From Streptomyces luomodiensis (GTDB lineage: Bacteria > Actinomycetota > Actinomycetes > Streptomycetales > Streptomycetaceae), in NCBI RefSeq assembly GCF_031679605.1, contig NZ_CP117522.1:3658001-3722000 (forward strand): 64,000 bases of DNA, read 5' to 3'. Of this stretch, positions 1 through 34,319 are shown piece after piece. The notes below the pieces were generated by a model that saw nothing but the letters and a program-made list of their open reading frames with translations, made no database searches and had not been told where the DNA came from. Made by a program: the position numbers and the translations under genes. The stretch's first letter is position 1. Each line of letters begins with the position of its first letter.

Positions 1-2739
<2,739 letters not shown>

Positions 2740-2745
2740 GGACGT

Positions 2746-2751
2746 TCACCT
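2746..2751 (-). promoter_or_regulatory. Ribosome binding site of P4
   Basis: AGGTGA 6 nt before the ATG at 2739, in the 64-nt gap after the P3 stop. I saw no terminator-like hairpin or promoter in that gap. Confidence 0.6.
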
Positions 2752-2803
2752 ATTCGCAATGCTCTGGATCGTCGGGAGGTTCGGGTGGGGGTGCTGCCGC
2801 GCT

Positions 2804-23014
<20,211 letters not shown>

Positions 23015-23020
23015 CGTGTA

Positions 23021-23024
23021 CTCC
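23021..23024 (-). promoter_or_regulatory. Ribosome binding site of P3
   Basis: GGAG 6 nt before the ATG at 23014, within the 26-nt gap after the P2 stop. Modest match; short spacing suggests translational coupling to P2. Confidence 0.6.
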
Positions 23025-23040
23025 GTGCTTCGGGTCCGCG

Positions 23041-26000
23041 TCAGGAATCGTTGCCGTCGAGGCCGTCGAGGTCGAGCGCCATGTCGATGAGGTGCTGGAC
23101 GTCCATGGTGTCGATGGACTCGGTGTCGTCTTCGACGCGGCTGGTCTCGGCGGTGGCCGCTTGCGGTTCGGCCAGCCGGAGCAGCGTGTCCAGCAGGCCG
23201 GCTTCCCGGATCCGGCTCATCGGGAGGGTGGTCAGGATGCGGCGCAGCTCGGCGTCCTGCGGATCGGTGTCCAGATCGGCCGGGGCGTGCCCCGGGCCGT
23301 CCGGGACCAGTTCGGTCAGCAGGTGCTCGGCGAGCACCGCCGGTGTCGGGTAGTCGTAGACCAGGCTCACGGGCAGCCTGAGACCGGTGGCCGAGCCCAG
23401 CCGGGTGCGCAGTTCGACCGCGGTGAGCGAGTCGAAGCCCAGCTCCTTGAAGGCGCGTCCGGCCTCGACCTCGTCGGCGGAGGCATGGCCGAGTGCGGTG
23501 GCCACATGGGTGCGGACCACCTCCAGTACCGCGTCCCTGCGGTCTGCCGGGGCCAGCCCGGTCAGCCGCTCACGCAGCGCCGACGCGCCATCGGCCGCCG
23601 CCCGGTCCGCCCGCTCGCCCTCGGTTCCGCCCCGCAGGGCGTTGGCGACCTGGGGCACATCGTCGATCAGCGGGCGGGGGCGGGCGGCGGTGAAGGCCAG
23701 GGCGAAGCGCTCCCAGTCGACATCGGCCACGGTCACCGCGGTCTCCCGGCGGGTGAGCGCCCGCTGGAAGGCGACCATGTTCACATCCGGCGCCATCGGC
23801 GGCAGGCCGCGGCGGCGCAGCTGCTCCTCGGCGTCGCCCTCGGCGGCCATACCGCCGTCCGCCCACGGGCCCCAGGCCACGGAGGTGGCGACCAGGCCAC
23901 GGGCGCGGCGCCGCTCGGCCAGCGCGTCCAGGAAGGCGTTGCCCGCCGCGTACGCGCCCTGGCCACCACTGCCCCACACCCCGGCGATCGAGGAGAAGAG
24001 CACAAAGGCGTCCAGCGGCTCGGTGTCCTCGCCGAAGAGGGCGTCGAGATGGTGCGCTCCGGCCGTCTTGGCGGCCACGATGCGGGCGAACTCCGGGAGT
24101 TCCCGGCCCGTGCCGGGCTCCTGGGAGACACCGGCCGCGTGCACCACGGCCCGTACCGGGGTGCCGTTGGCCGCCAGCTTCTCCACGAGCCCCGCGAGCG
24201 CGTCGCGGTCGGTCACATCGCACGCCTCGACGGACACGGCGGTGTCGGTGCCGGACAGTTCGGCCACGATCTCGGCCGCGCCCGAGGCGTCGGGGCCACG
24301 GCGGCTGAGCAGCACCAGCCGCTCCGCGCCGTTCCGTGCCAGCCAGCGGGCCACATGCCGCCCCAGGGCGCCCGTGCCACCGGTCACCAGCACGGTGCCG
24401 CGCGGTGTCCAGGTCTCGGTGGAGGCGGTCGCCGCGTCGCGTGCGGCCGGTACGAGACGGCGTACGAAGACCCCGGCGGCGCGGATCGCCACCTGGTCCT
24501 CGTCGTCGGACCCGGCGAGCACATCCGCGAGCCGGTCCAGCGCGCGTTCGTTGAGCGTCTCCGGCAGATCGACCAGACCACCCCAGCGCGCGGGCTGCTC
24601 CAAGGCGACGACCCGGCCGAAGCCCCACACCTGGGCCTGGGCGACGCTGTCCAGCCGGTCGGCGCCGCCGGTCGAGACCGCGCCCCGGGTGACGCACCAC
24701 AGGCGCGCGGTGGCGTCGTCGCCCTGCCGCGCCAGCGCCTCGGCCAGCGCACCGGTCAGCGCCAGGCCGACCGGCACCGCCGGATGTTCCGGGTGCGGCC
24801 GCTCGTCCAGCGCCAGCAGCGACAGCACTCCGTCCACCTGGCCCCCGGCCGACGCCGACGTGAGGCGGGCGGCCACGGTCGCGGGGTCGGTGTCCGCGGC
24901 GTCCAGCTCGACACGTACGACCCGCACGCCGCGCCCCGCCAGGCCGGCGGCCACCGCGGCGACCTGGGGGTCGTCGGCGTGGCTCGCGGGAACGACGGCC
25001 AGCCAGGTGCCGGCCGGGACCCCCGCCCGGCTCCGCGGACGCGGCTTCCACACCACGTGGTAGAAGTGGCCGTCCGCGGCGGACAGCTCGCGCTGTGTGC
25101 GGCGCCACGACGACAGGGCGGGCAGCACCGCGCTCAGCGGCTGGTCGCCCTCGACCCGCAGTTCACCGGCGAGCGCCTCCCAGTCCTCGCGCTCCACCGC
25201 TTCCCAGAACCGGGCGTCCACCGCGTCCACGGTGGTCTCGGCCGGGGCTCCGGCCTCCGGGGTGGTGTCCGGCCAGTACCGGCGGCGCTGGAACGGGTAC
25301 GTCGGCAGGTCGACGCGGTGCGCGCCGGTCCCGGCGAAGTACGCGGCCCAGTCCACCTCGGCGCCCCGGACGTATGCCTGGGCGAGCGCGGCGGTGACGG
25401 TCTCGGCCTCGGGGCGGCCGTTGCGGCAGGCGGGCGCCAGGACGGCCGCCTCGGCGTCGGTGACGCAGTCCTGGACCATGGCGGTGAGGACACCGTCGGG
25501 GCCCAGCTCGACGTAGGTGGTGACGCCCTGTGCTTCGAGCGTGCGGACGCCGTCGAGGAAGCGCACGGCCTCGCGGACGTGGCGCACCCAGAAGCCGGGG
25601 CTGGTGATCTCCTCGGCGGACACCACGGCACCGGTCAGGTTGGACACGATCGGGATGCGCGGAGCCTCGTAGGTGAGCCCCTCGGCCACCTCACGGAAGG
25701 CGTCCAGCATCCCGTCCATACGCGGCGAGTGGAACGCATGGCTCACCGTCAGCCGCTTGGTCTTACGGCCCTGGGCCTCGAACGAGGCCGCGATCTCCAG
25801 AGCCGCGTCCTCATCACCCGCGATGACCACGGAGGCCGGACCGTTGACGGCCGCGATGCTCACCCGCTCGGTCAGCAGCGGCGCCACCTCGTCCTCCGAC
25901 GCCTGCACCGCGACCATCGCGCCACCCGCCGGAAGCTCCTGCATCAGCCGCCCACGAGCCGCCACCAGCTTCGCCGCGTCCGCGAGCGACAGCACACCCG

Positions 26001-29000
26001 CCACATGCGCGGCGGCCAGCTCACCGATGGAGTGCCCCGACAGGAAGTCCGCCTTCAGACCCCACGCCTCGACCAGCCGGAACAGCGCCACCTCCACCGC
26101 GAACAACGCGGGCTGAGTGAACCCGGTCCGGTCCAGCGCCTCGGCGTCCTCGCCGAACAGGACCTCCCGAAGCGGCCGTTCGAGGTGCGGGTCCAGCTCG
26201 TCGCACACCGCGTCCAGCGCCTCCGCGAACACCGGATAGGCGTCATACAGCTCACGCCCCATCCCCAGCCGCTGGCTCCCCTGCCCCGTGAACAGGAACG
26301 CCACTGCGCCGCCGGCCGTCACCGAGCCCTCGACCAGCCCCGCCGCACCGCGCCCCTCGGCCAGCGCCGCGAGCCGCTCGCCGGGGAGTTCGCCGTCCCG
26401 GCCGAGCAGCACGGCCCGGTACTCCAGGGCAGAACGGGAGGTGGCCAGCGAGTACGCGAGGTCGAGCGGGCGGGTCCCCTCGGCCCGGCCGTTCAGGAAG
26501 GCTCGCAGACGCTCGGCCTGGGCCCGTAGCGCGTCCTCCGTACGGCCGGAAACCGGCCAGGCGAGGACGGGCAGGGTCCGCTCCGGTGCGACGGAGTCGG
26601 CGGCGTCGGCGGCACCGGCGGTCACCGCGTCGGGGGCCTGCTCGATGATCGCGTGCGAGTTGGTGCCGCTGAAGCCGAACGACGACACCCCGGCGCGGCG
26701 CGGACGACCGGTCTCCGGCCACGGCCGGGACTCGGTCAGCAGCTCGATGTCGCCCACCGACCAGTCCACATGCGGGGTCGGCTCGGTGACATGCAACGTC
26801 CGCGGCAGCACGCCGTGCCGCATCGCCAGAACCATCTTCATGACGCCCGCGGCACCCGCGGCGGCCTGAGTGTGCCCGATGTTGGACTTCATCGAACCCA
26901 GCCACAGCGGTCGGTCTTCGGGCCGCTGCTGACCGTACGTCGCCAGCAGCGCCTGCGCCTCGATCGGGTCACCCAGCGACGTGCCCGTGCCGTGGGCCTC
27001 GACGACGTCGACGTCCGCGGCCGTCAGAGCCGCGTTGGCGAGGGCCTGGCGGATGACGCGCTGCTGGGACGGGCCGTTCGGCGCCGTCAGACCGTTCGAC
27101 GCACCATCCTGGTTGACGGCGGTGGACCGCAGGATGGCGAGGACGGGATGCCCGTTCTTCCGGGCGTCGGAGACCCGCTCCACCAGGAAGAGGCCCACGC
27201 CTTCACCCCAGTTGGTCCCGTCCGCGTCACCGGAGAACGCCTTGATCCGGCCATCGGCGGCCAGCCCCCGCTGGCGGCTGAATTCCAGGAAGACCCCCGG
27301 GGTCGACATGACCGTGACGCCGCCCGCCAGGGCGAGCGAGCACTCGCCGTTGCGCAGCGCCTGCGCGGCCAGGTGCAGGGCCACCAGTGAGGACGAGCAC
27401 GCGGTGTCGACGGTGAGGGCGGGCCCTTCGAGACCGAAGACGTAGGACAGCCGGCCGGATGCCACGCTGGAGGCGGTGCCGGTGCTGAGGTGTCCTTCGA
27501 GGCCCTGTGACTCGTCCAGCAACAGGGTGAGGTAGTCCTGTTCATTGGAACCGATGTAGACACCGGTCCTGCTGCCGCGCAGCGTCGCCGGGTCGATCCC
27601 GGCCCGCTCGAACGCCTCCCAGGACGTCTCCAGCAGCAGCCGCTGCTGCGGGTCCATGGCGAGCGCCTCACGCGGCGAGATGCCGAAGAACGCCGCGTCG
27701 AAGTCGGCCACATCGGGCAGGAAGCCGCCCTCGCGAGTGTAGGTGGTGCCTTCGGCGTCCGGGTCGTCGCTGTAGAGGTTGGCCAGGTCCCAGCCACGGT
27801 CGGTGGGGAAGCCGGTGATCGCGTCCTCGCCGGAGACCAGGAGCTGCCACAGCTCCTCCGGCGACCGTACGCCGCCGGGGAAACGGCAGCTCATCGCGAC
27901 GATCGCGATCGGGTCGTCGTCGGCCGAGGTGGCCATGTGGTGGAGGGTGATCGCGTCGGTCACGTCACCGACGAGCTCACCGCGCAGATGGCCGGCGAGG
28001 GACGCCGCGTTCGGGTAGTCGAAGACCAGCGTCGGCGACAGCCGCAGCCCGGTCGCCTCGCGGAGGCGGTTGGACAGTTCCACGGCGGTGAGGGAGTCGA
28101 AGCCCAGGTCCTTGAACGCCCGGCCCTCCTCGAGGGCCTGCGGGTCCGCGTATCCGAGCACCGCCGCGACGTGGGTACGGACCAGATCCAGCAGCAGCCG
28201 GTCCTGCTCGGCCGCGCTCAGCCCGGCCAGCCGCCCGGCCAGGCCGGAAACGCCGTCACCCGCGGTGTTGTCCGCCACCCGCCGTACCGGAACGCGCACC
28301 AGCCCGCGCAGCAACGGCGCGAGCGTGCCCGCGGCGGCCTGGGTGCGCAGCGCCACGGCGTCGACCCGCATGGGGACGGTGGCCACCTCGCCCGAGCCGA
28401 GCGCCGCGTCCAGGAGGGCCAGGCCCTCCGCCGGGGTCAGCGGCGGCAGCCCCGCGCGCCGCATCCGGCTGATGTCCACCTCGCTCAGGCCGCTGCCCAT
28501 ACCGGAGCCCGCCCACAGACCCCACGCGAGCGAGAGGGCCGGGGCCCCCTCGGCGCGGCGGCGCGCCGCCAGCGCGTCCAGGAACGTGTTGGCGGCGGCG
28601 TAGTTGCCCTGGCCGGGGCCGCCGAACAGGCCCGAGACGGCGGAGAACAGGACGAACGACGCCAGGTCCGAGCCCCGCGTCAGCTCATGGAGGTTCCACG
28701 CGGCATCCACCTTCGGACGCAGAACGCGCTCGACGCGCTCGGGCGTCAGCGAACCGATGACACCGTCGTCCAGCACACCGGCGGTGTGCACCACGGCCGT
28801 CAGCGGATGCTCGGCGGGGATGGCGGCCAGCACCTCGGCGAGCGCTTCGCGATCGGCCGCGTCACATGCGGCGACCGTCACCTCGGCACCCAGCGCACGC
28901 AACTCGGCGACGAGTTCGGCCGCGCCCGTGGCCCGCTCACCACGGCGGCTGGTGAGCAGCAGGTGCCGCACCCCGCGTTCGGTCACCACGTGCCGGGCGA

Positions 29001-32000
29001 CCAGGCCGCCCAGGGCACCGGTGCCACCGGTGATCAGTACCGTACCGTCCGGGTTCCACGGGGCGGGCACGGTCAGCACGACCTTGCCGACGTGCCGCGC
29101 CTGGCTCATGTACCGGAACGCTTCCGGGGCCTGCCGCACGTCCCAGGCGCTGATCGGCAGTGGCCGCAGCGCCCCCTGCCGGAACAGCTCCAGCAGCTCG
29201 CACAGCATTTCCTGGATACGGTCGAGACCCGCGTCGAACAGGTCGAACGCCTGGTAGGAGACACCGGGGTACTGGGCGGCCACCTCCTCCGGCTCCCGGA
29301 TATCGGTCTTGCCCATCTCGACGAACCGGCCGCCGCGCGGCAGCAGCCGCAGCGACGCGTCCACGAACTCCCGGGCCAGCGAGTCCAGCACCACATCGAC
29401 GCCGCGACCGCCGCTGGCCTCGCGGAACGTCGACTCGAAGGCCAGGTCGCGGGAGGAGGCGATACGGTCCTCGGCCAGCCCCAGCGAACGCAGCGTGTCC
29501 CACTTGCCCTGGCTGGCGGTGGCGTAGACGTCCACACCCCAATGCCGGGCCAGCTGCACGGCGGCCATGCCCACACCGCCGGCGGCGGCGTGCACCAGCA
29601 GCGACTCCCCGCCCTGGAGGTCCGCCAGGTCGCGCAGCGCGTAGTAGGCCGTCATGAACACGATCGGCACCGACGCCGCCTCGGCGAACGTCCAGTCCAG
29701 CGGCATCGGGGCGACCATGCGCCGGTCCGCCACCACCAGCGGCCCGAACGCACCCGGCAACATGCCCATGACGCGGTCGCCGGGGGCCAGATCGGTGACA
29801 CCGGGGCCGGTTTCCACCACGACACCGGCGCCCTCGATGCCCATCACAGGGGCATCGCCGGGGTACATCCCCAGCGCGTTCAGCACATCCCGGAAGTTCA
29901 GACCGGCGGCCCGGACCTCGATCCGCACCTGCCCGGCCTCCAACGGCGCCGCCGCCTCAGGACACGGCAGCAGCGTCAGGTTCTCCAGCGTGCTCCTTTC
30001 CTCGATGTCCAGCCGCCACGCCCGCTCCCCGGCCGGAGGCACCATCGCGCCCTTCGACGCCACCCGCGCCAGCAGCGGCGTGTGGACCGTGCCGCGGCGC
30101 AGTGCCACCTGCGGCTCGCCCGAAGCCAGCGCGGCGCCCAGCGCCTCGTACGAGGCATCGGTGCCATCCACATCCACCAGCACCAGCCGGTCCGGACGCT
30201 CCGACTGCGCCGAGCGCACCAGACCCCACACCGCGGACCGCGCCAGGTCATCGACCCCGGCATCGCCCCCGGTGGTCACCGCGCCCTGGGTGACCAGGAC
30301 CAGACGGGACGTGTCCAGCCGCTCCTCGGCGAGCCACGCCTGCACCAGAGCCAGCGCGTCCCGCGCGGCGGAGTGAGTGGCACCGGCCACGTCGTCCTCG
30401 GTGGTGTCCCCCGGGCCGAAGTACGCGAGAACGTACTCGGGCGCCCCCGTCCCCCCGGATTCCACCGCGTCGCTCAGCGCGGCCAGGTCGGCGTGGACCG
30501 GGGCACCGGCCCTGAGCGCGGCCGGCGCACCGGAGCCCAGTACCGCCCACGGCACACCGGCCCCGGACTTCTCGGCGGGCACCGGCACCGTGGCCCAGTC
30601 CAGCCGGAACAGCGACTCGTGGTACGCCGCCCGCCAGGTCAGCGCCCGCTCGGCCGGAGCGGCGCGCAGGACCAGCGTGTCCACGACGGCGACCGGGCTG
30701 CCAGCCGAGTCGGCGATCTCCACCCGGACACCGTCCGCGCCCGTGCCCCGCAGCACCAGACGCACCCGCAGCGCGGAGGCGCCGCTCGCGTACACCGACA
30801 CCCCGCTCCAGGCGAACGGCAGCCCTCCCTCGGCACCGTCGGCCGGGCCGAGCAGGCCGAGTACGTGCAGCGCGGAGTCGAACAGCGCCGGATGCAGCCC
30901 GTAGTCCTGCGCGTCGGACGCCGCGGACTCGTCCAGCCGGACCTCGGCGAAGAGTTCGTCCCCGTGTCGCCAGGCGGCCGTGAGCCCCTGGAACACCGGG
31001 CCGTACCGCAGACCGGCGTCGGCGAGGGTCGTGTACAGCTCCTCGACCCCGACCGCCTCGGCGCCCGGCGGCGGCCACGCCGTCATCGCGAACGCCGGCC
31101 GGGGCGCGCCCGAGGCGAGCACGCCGTCGGCGTGCCGCGTCCACGGCTCCTCGGCCGGAGCGTCCTCCGCACGGGACAGGACGGCGACGGACCGCTGTCC
31201 GGCGCCGTCCGCCGCGCCGACCGTGACCTGAAGCCGGATGCCTCCGTGTGCGGGCAGCGTCAGCGGGACATGCAGGGTCAGCTCGTCGAGAAGGTCGCAG
31301 CCGACCTGGTCGCCGGCGCGAACGGCGAGCTCCACGAACGCCGTGCCCGGCAGCACCACCACGCCCTGCACCACATGGTCGGCCAGCCACGGATGGGTGT
31401 CCACGCCCAGCCGGCCGGTGAACACCAGTCCATCGGACTCCGCCAGCGGCACCGCCGCACCCAGCAGGGGATGCCCGGCCGGCTCCAGCCCCACGGACGC
31501 CACATCGCCCACGGACGCCGCGCCCGGCTCCAGCCAGAACCGCTCGTGCTGGAAGGCGTACGTCGGCAGGTCCACCCGGCGCGCACCCGTTCCGGCGAAG
31601 AACCCGGCCCAGTCCACCGCCACACCACGGACATGCGCCCGCGCCACGGCGGTGGTCAGCGCCCCGGTCTCGCGACGGTCCTTGCGCAGGGCGGGGATGC
31701 ACACCGCGTCCTCACCCAGCAGGCACTCCTGCGCCATCGCGGTGAGCACGCCATCGGGGCCCAGCTCGATGAAGGTGGTGACGCCCTTGGTCTCCAGGGT
31801 GCGCACACCGTCGAGGAAGCGCACGGCCTCGCGGACGTGGCGCACCCAGAAGTCGGCGCTGGTGATCTCCTCGGCGGAGACCACGCCACCGGTCAGGTTG
31901 GACACGATCGGAATCTTGGGAGCTTCGTACGACAACCCCCGCGCCACCTGACGGAACGCCTCCAGCATCCCGTCCATGCGCGGCGAGTGGAACGCGTGGC

Positions 32001-34269
32001 TCACCGTCAGCCGCTTGGTCTTACGGCCCTGGGCCTCGAACGACGCGGCGATCTCCAGAGCCGCGTCCTCGTCACCCGCGATGACCACAGAGGTGGGCCC
32101 GTTGACGGCGGCGATGCTCACCCGCTCGGTCAGCAGCGGCGCCACCTCGTCCTCCGACGCCTGCACCGCGACCATCGCGCCACCGGCCGGAAGCTCCTGC
32201 ATCAGACGGCCACGCGCCGCCACCAGCTTCGCGGCGTCCGCCAGCGACAGCACACCCGCCACATGCGCGGCCGCCAGCTCACCGATCGAATGACCCGACA
32301 GGAAATCGGGCCGCAGACCCCACGCCTCCACCAGCCGGAACAGCGCCACCTCGACCGCGAACAACGCGGGCTGAGTGAACCCGGTCCGGTCCAGCGCCTC
32401 GGCGTCATCACCGAACAGGACGTCCCGAAGCGGCCGTTCGAGGTGCGGGTCCAGCTCCGCGCACACCGCGTCCAGCGCCTCCGCGAACACCGGATAGGCG
32501 TCGTACAGCTCACGGCCCATCCCCAGCCGCTGGCTGCCCTGCCCGGTGAACAGGAACGCCACCTCGCCGTCGACGACCGCGCCCTCGATCAGCTCCGGCG
32601 CGGACTCCCCCCGCGCCAGTGCCTCCAGGCCCGCGGCCAGCCCGGCACGGTCCTCGCCGACGACCACCGCGCGGCGCTCCAGCGCCGCCCTGCCGGTGGC
32701 CAGCGAGTAGCCCACGTCGGCGGTGCCGAGGGCGGGCTCACGGTCGAGCCGGGAGATCAGGCGCCGGGCGTTGTCGCGCAGCGCCGCCGCGTTCCTGGCG
32801 GACAGGGTCCACGGCAGTACGGCGGCGGTGACCGCCGCGGTGGTGCCGTCCTCGCCCGTGGACGGGGACTCCTCGGGCTCCGGGGCCTGTTCCAGGATGG
32901 TGTGGGCGTTGGTGCCGCTCACTCCGAAGGCCGAGACACCGGCCCGGCGCGGCCTGCCGGTCTCGTCCCACGGCCGGGCCTCGGTCAGCAGGGACACCTC
33001 GCCCGCCGACCAGTCGACGGTCGGGGACGGCTGGTCGACGTGCAGGGTCTTGGGCAGGACGCCGTGGCGTATCGCCATGACCATCTTGATGACACCCGCG
33101 ACGCCCGCCGCCGCCTGGGTGTGGCCCAGGTTGGACTTGAGCGAACCCAGCCACAGCGGATGGCCCTCGGGCCGCTCCTGGCCGTAGGTGGCCAGCAGCG
33201 CCTGTGCCTCGATGGGGTCGCCCAGTGTCGTCCCCGTGCCGTGCGCCTCCACGACGTCGATTTCGGCGGCGGACAGCCGGGCGTTCTCCAGGGCCTGGCG
33301 GATGACGCGCCGCTGGGAGGGGCCGTTCGGCGCGGTCAGGCCGTTGCTCGCACCGTCCTGGTTGACGGCCGAGCCGCGCACCACCGCCAGCACGGGGCGG
33401 CCGTTCTTCCGCGCGTCCGAGAGCCGCTCGACCAGCAGCACACCGACGCCCTCGGACCAGCCGGTGCCGTCCGCCGACGCCGCGAAGGACTTGCACCGGC
33501 CGTCGGGGGCGAGGCCACGCTGCCGGCTGAACTCCACGAACACATCCGGGGTGGGCATCACCGCGACGCCGCCGACCAGGGCGAGCGAACATTCCCGCTG
33601 ACGCAGCGCCTGGGCCGCCCAGTGCAGGGCGACCAGCGACGACGAGCACGCCGTGTCGATGGTGGCGGCCGGGCCCTCCAGACCGAAGGTGTAGGCGATA
33701 CGGCCGGACAGCACGCTGGTGGCACCGCCGGTGAGCAGCAGGCCCTCCAGCTCCTCCGGGACATCCTGGAGACCGGAGCCGTAGCCCATGGCCGACGCGC
33801 CCACGTACACGCCGGTGCGGCTGCCCTTGACCGACGTCGGGTCGATGCCCGCGCGCTCGAACGCCTCCCAGGACGTCTCCAGCAGCAGCCGCTGCTGCGG
33901 GTCCATGGCGAGGGCCTCGCGCGGCGAGATGCCGAAGAACGCCGGGTCGAAGTCGGCGGCGCCGTCGAGGAATCCGCCACCGCTGTTGTAGAAGGTGCCC
34001 TTGCGGTCCGGGTCCGGATCGGCCAGCCCCTCGATGTTCCAGCCGCGGTCGGCGGGGAATCCGGAAATGGCGTCACCGCCCTCCGCGACCAGCTGCCACA
34101 GGTCCTCGGGCGAACCGATGCCACCGGGGAAACGGCAGCTCATCGCGGTGATCGCGATGGGTTCCTGCGCGTCCGCCTCCACCTCGGTCAGGCGGCGACG
34201 GGTCCGGCGCAGCTCAGTGGTCACCCACTTCAGATTGTCGAGAAGCTTCTCTTCGTTCGCGCTAGCCAC
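23041..34269 (-). CDS. P2: type I modular PKS, two modules (W7 fully reducing, W8)
   Basis: 3742-residue modular PKS between P1 and P3. The GTG at 34269 is chosen because AGGAGGTG sits 8 nt upstream and the docking head begins there. Residues 1-35 docking; W7 KS from 36, AT (GHSIGE, HAFH, malonyl), DH about 933-1204 with complete HxxxGxxxxP (His965, Gly969) and Asp1131, ER about 1412-1730 with the NADPH motif [10 protein letters not shown] from about 1740 (LDD, B-type; Ala1877 at the usual serine, Tyr1890), ACP Ser2059; W8 KS from 2119, AT malonyl, A-type KR (WGSG, no LDD), ACP Ser3614; C-terminal docking about 3655-3742. W7 is the only fully reducing module in the window and should leave a methylene; W8 should leave a hydroxyl. 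Gap to P3 is 26 nt. Confidence 0.98.
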   Translation of the reverse strand: MASANEEKLLDNLKWVTTELRRTRRRLTEVEADAQEPIAITAMSCRFPGGIGSPEDLWQLVAEGGDAISGFPADRGWNIEGLADPDPDRKGTFYNSGGGFLDGAADFDPAFFGISPREALAMDPQQRLLLETSWEAFERAGIDPTSVKGSRTGVYVGASAMGYGSGLQDVPEELEGLLLTGGATSVLSGRIAYTFGLEGPAATIDTACSSSLVALHWAAQALRQRECSLALVGGVAVMPTPDVFVEFSRQRGLAPDGRCKSFAASADGTGWSEGVGVLLVERLSDARKNGRPVLAVVRGSAVNQDGASNGLTAPNGPSQRRVIRQALENARLSAAEIDVVEAHGTGTTLGDPIEAQALLATYGQERPEGHPLWLGSLKSNLGHTQAAAGVAGVIKMVMAIRHGVLPKTLHVDQPSPTVDWSAGEVSLLTEARPWDETGRPRRAGVSAFGVSGTNAHTILEQAPEPEESPSTGEDGTTAAVTAAVLPWTLSARNAAALRDNARRLISRLDREPALGTADVGYSLATGRAALERRAVVVGEDRAGLAAGLEALARGESAPELIEGAVVDGEVAFLFTGQGSQRLGMGRELYDAYPVFAEALDAVCAELDPHLERPLRDVLFGDDAEALDRTGFTQPALFAVEVALFRLVEAWGLRPDFLSGHSIGELAAAHVAGVLSLADAAKLVAARGRLMQELPAGGAMVAVQASEDEVAPLLTERVSIAAVNGPTSVVIAGDEDAALEIAASFEAQGRKTKRLTVSHAFHSPRMDGMLEAFRQVARGLSYEAPKIPIVSNLTGGVVSAEEITSADFWVRHVREAVRFLDGVRTLETKGVTTFIELGPDGVLTAMAQECLLGEDAVCIPALRKDRRETGALTTAVARAHVRGVAVDWAGFFAGTGARRVDLPTYAFQHERFWLEPGAASVGDVASVGLEPAGHPLLGAAVPLAESDGLVFTGRLGVDTHPWLADHVVQGVVVLPGTAFVELAVRAGDQVGCDLLDELTLHVPLTLPAHGGIRLQVTVGAADGAGQRSVAVLSRAEDAPAEEPWTRHADGVLASGAPRPAFAMTAWPPPGAEAVGVEELYTTLADAGLRYGPVFQGLTAAWRHGDELFAEVRLDESAASDAQDYGLHPALFDSALHVLGLLGPADGAEGGLPFAWSGVSVYASGASALRVRLVLRGTGADGVRVEIADSAGSPVAVVDTLVLRAAPAERALTWRAAYHESLFRLDWATVPVPAEKSGAGVPWAVLGSGAPAALRAGAPVHADLAALSDAVESGGTGAPEYVLAYFGPGDTTEDDVAGATHSAARDALALVQAWLAEERLDTSRLVLVTQGAVTTGGDAGVDDLARSAVWGLVRSAQSERPDRLVLVDVDGTDASYEALGAALASGEPQVALRRGTVHTPLLARVASKGAMVPPAGERAWRLDIEERSTLENLTLLPCPEAAAPLEAGQVRIEVRAAGLNFRDVLNALGMYPGDAPVMGIEGAGVVVETGPGVTDLAPGDRVMGMLPGAFGPLVVADRRMVAPMPLDWTFAEAASVPIVFMTAYYALRDLADLQGGESLLVHAAAGGVGMAAVQLARHWGVDVYATASQGKWDTLRSLGLAEDRIASSRDLAFESTFREASGGRGVDVVLDSLAREFVDASLRLLPRGGRFVEMGKTDIREPEEVAAQYPGVSYQAFDLFDAGLDRIQEMLCELLELFRQGALRPLPISAWDVRQAPEAFRYMSQARHVGKVVLTVPAPWNPDGTVLITGGTGALGGLVARHVVTERGVRHLLLTSRRGERATGAAELVAELRALGAEVTVAACDAADREALAEVLAAIPAEHPLTAVVHTAGVLDDGVIGSLTPERVERVLRPKVDAAWNLHELTRGSDLASFVLFSAVSGLFGGPGQGNYAAANTFLDALAARRRAEGAPALSLAWGLWAGSGMGSGLSEVDISRMRRAGLPPLTPAEGLALLDAALGSGEVATVPMRVDAVALRTQAAAGTLAPLLRGLVRVPVRRVADNTAGDGVSGLAGRLAGLSAAEQDRLLLDLVRTHVAAVLGYADPQALEEGRAFKDLGFDSLTAVELSNRLREATGLRLSPTLVFDYPNAASLAGHLRGELVGDVTDAITLHHMATSADDDPIAIVAMSCRFPGGVRSPEELWQLLVSGEDAITGFPTDRGWDLANLYSDDPDAEGTTYTREGGFLPDVADFDAAFFGISPREALAMDPQQRLLLETSWEAFERAGIDPATLRGSRTGVYIGSNEQDYLTLLLDESQGLEGHLSTGTASSVASGRLSYVFGLEGPALTVDTACSSSLVALHLAAQALRNGECSLALAGGVTVMSTPGVFLEFSRQRGLAADGRIKAFSGDADGTNWGEGVGLFLVERVSDARKNGHPVLAILRSTAVNQDGASNGLTAPNGPSQQRVIRQALANAALTAADVDVVEAHGTGTSLGDPIEAQALLATYGQQRPEDRPLWLGSMKSNIGHTQAAAGAAGVMKMVLAMRHGVLPRTLHVTEPTPHVDWSVGDIELLTESRPWPETGRPRRAGVSSFGFSGTNSHAIIEQAPDAVTAGAADAADSVAPERTLPVLAWPVSGRTEDALRAQAERLRAFLNGRAEGTRPLDLAYSLATSRSALEYRAVLLGRDGELPGERLAALAEGRGAAGLVEGSVTAGGAVAFLFTGQGSQRLGMGRELYDAYPVFAEALDAVCDELDPHLERPLREVLFGEDAEALDRTGFTQPALFAVEVALFRLVEAWGLKADFLSGHSIGELAAAHVAGVLSLADAAKLVAARGRLMQELPAGGAMVAVQASEDEVAPLLTERVSIAAVNGPASVVIAGDEDAALEIAASFEAQGRKTKRLTVSHAFHSPRMDGMLDAFREVAEGLTYEAPRIPIVSNLTGAVVSAEEITSPGFWVRHVREAVRFLDGVRTLEAQGVTTYVELGPDGVLTAMVQDCVTDAEAAVLAPACRNGRPEAETVTAALAQAYVRGAEVDWAAYFAGTGAHRVDLPTYPFQRRRYWPDTTPEAGAPAETTVDAVDARFWEAVEREDWEALAGELRVEGDQPLSAVLPALSSWRRTQRELSAADGHFYHVVWKPRPRSRAGVPAGTWLAVVPASHADDPQVAAVAAGLAGRGVRVVRVELDAADTDPATVAARLTSASAGGQVDGVLSLLALDERPHPEHPAVPVGLALTGALAEALARQGDDATARLWCVTRGAVSTGGADRLDSVAQAQVWGFGRVVALEQPARWGGLVDLPETLNERALDRLADVLAGSDDEDQVAIRAAGVFVRRLVPAARDAATASTETWTPRGTVLVTGGTGALGRHVARWLARNGAERLVLLSRRGPDASGAAEIVAELSGTDTAVSVEACDVTDRDALAGLVEKLAANGTPVRAVVHAAGVSQEPGTGRELPEFARIVAAKTAGAHHLDALFGEDTEPLDAFVLFSSIAGVWGSGGQGAYAAGNAFLDALAERRRARGLVATSVAWGPWADGGMAAEGDAEEQLRRRGLPPMAPDVNMVAFQRALTRRETAVTVADVDWERFALAFTAARPRPLIDDVPQVANALRGGTEGERADRAAADGASALRERLTGLAPADRRDAVLEVVRTHVATALGHASADEVEAGRAFKELGFDSLTAVELRTRLGSATGLRLPVSLVYDYPTPAVLAEHLLTELVPDGPGHAPADLDTDPQDAELRRILTTLPMSRIREAGLLDTLLRLAEPQAATAETSRVEDDTESIDTMDVQHLIDMALDLDGLDGNDS
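23044..23305 (-). other. C-terminal docking region of P2
   Basis: About 87 residues after the ACP: helical segment [19 protein letters not shown] and [10 protein letters not shown], then an acidic linker and the end [20 protein letters not shown]. This end is unlike those of P1 and P3 and fits the other docking class, matching the distinct head of P3. Confidence 0.83.
23306..27915 (-). other. Module W8 of P2: KS-AT(malonyl)-KR(A)-ACP
   Basis: KS from 27915 ([10 protein letters not shown]), loop [26 protein letters not shown] near 26030, HAFH, malonyl. KR near 24385 lacks LDD ([10 protein letters not shown]) and has [11 protein letters not shown] and GAYAAGN, A-type; its structural subdomain carries [16 protein letters not shown] Ser3614 (codon 23430). 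The post-AT to KR stretch closely resembles W9. Expected hydroxyl. Confidence 0.93.
29075..30035 (-). other. ER domain of module W7
   Basis: Medium-chain enoyl reductase, residues about 1412-1730. Starts with [14 protein letters not shown] and [16 protein letters not shown], then [14 protein letters not shown] and the NADPH site [17 protein letters not shown]. It reduces the W7 enoyl to saturated. The Tyr in GMYPG is a residue linked to alpha-methyl stereochemistry in ERs, but W7 loads malonyl so no methyl is expected. Confidence 0.95.
30660..31475 (-). other. DH domain of module W7
   Basis: The only DH in the window with the full HxxxGxxxxP motif: His965 and Gly969 in [21 protein letters not shown] is intact and Asp1131 lies in LFDSALH. 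It should dehydrate the W7 hydroxyl so that the ER can saturate it. Confidence 0.92.
34165..34269 (-). other. N-terminal docking region of P2
   Basis: Residues 1-35, a charged coiled coil ([33 protein letters not shown]) ahead of EPIAI. It shares ANE-KL, VTT-L and RRL-EV with the head of P4 and differs from that of P3, so it should pair with the P1 tail class. Confidence 0.88.
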
Positions 34270-34276
34270 GGAAACG

Positions 34277-34315
34277 TCACCTCCTGAGGTCAGTTGAAGA
34301 ACTGTGGGCGGTCAT
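34277..34315 (-). other. Possible 12-codon ORF bridging the P1-P2 gap
   Basis: ATG at 34315-34313 encodes [12 protein letters not shown] and stops at TGA 34279-34277. GGAAGG (34331-34326, inside the last codons of P1) lies 10 nt upstream. The stop overlaps the P2 Shine-Dalgarno and lies 7 nt before the P2 GTG. It could couple translation of P2 to P1; it may equally be chance. No known peptide is recognised. Confidence 0.25.
34278..34285 (-). promoter_or_regulatory. Ribosome binding site of P2
   Basis: AGGAGGTG, close to a perfect anti-16S match, 8 nt before the GTG at 34269. It decides the P2 start and is the strongest of the three visible in the window. Confidence 0.9.
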
Positions 34316-34319
34316 CACG

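Larger units (their letters stand above)
27916..34164 (-). other. Module W7 of P2: KS-AT(malonyl)-DH-ER-KR(B)-ACP
   Basis: The only fully reducing module here. KS from 34164 ([10 protein letters not shown]), loop [19 protein letters not shown] near 32285, HAFH, malonyl. DH, ER and KR follow (separate entries for DH and ER). KR has LDD and GNYAAAN with Tyr1890; residue 1877, where serine is usual, is Ala, with Ser1876 beside it. ACP Ser2059. Expected methylene; the next KS (W8) has its own loop variant SNEQDY. Confidence 0.94.

Noticed and set aside
2740..2803. Terminator or promoter in the P3-P4 gap
   Set aside because: No convincing inverted repeat or promoter boxes seen; 64 nt with a Shine-Dalgarno fits read-through.
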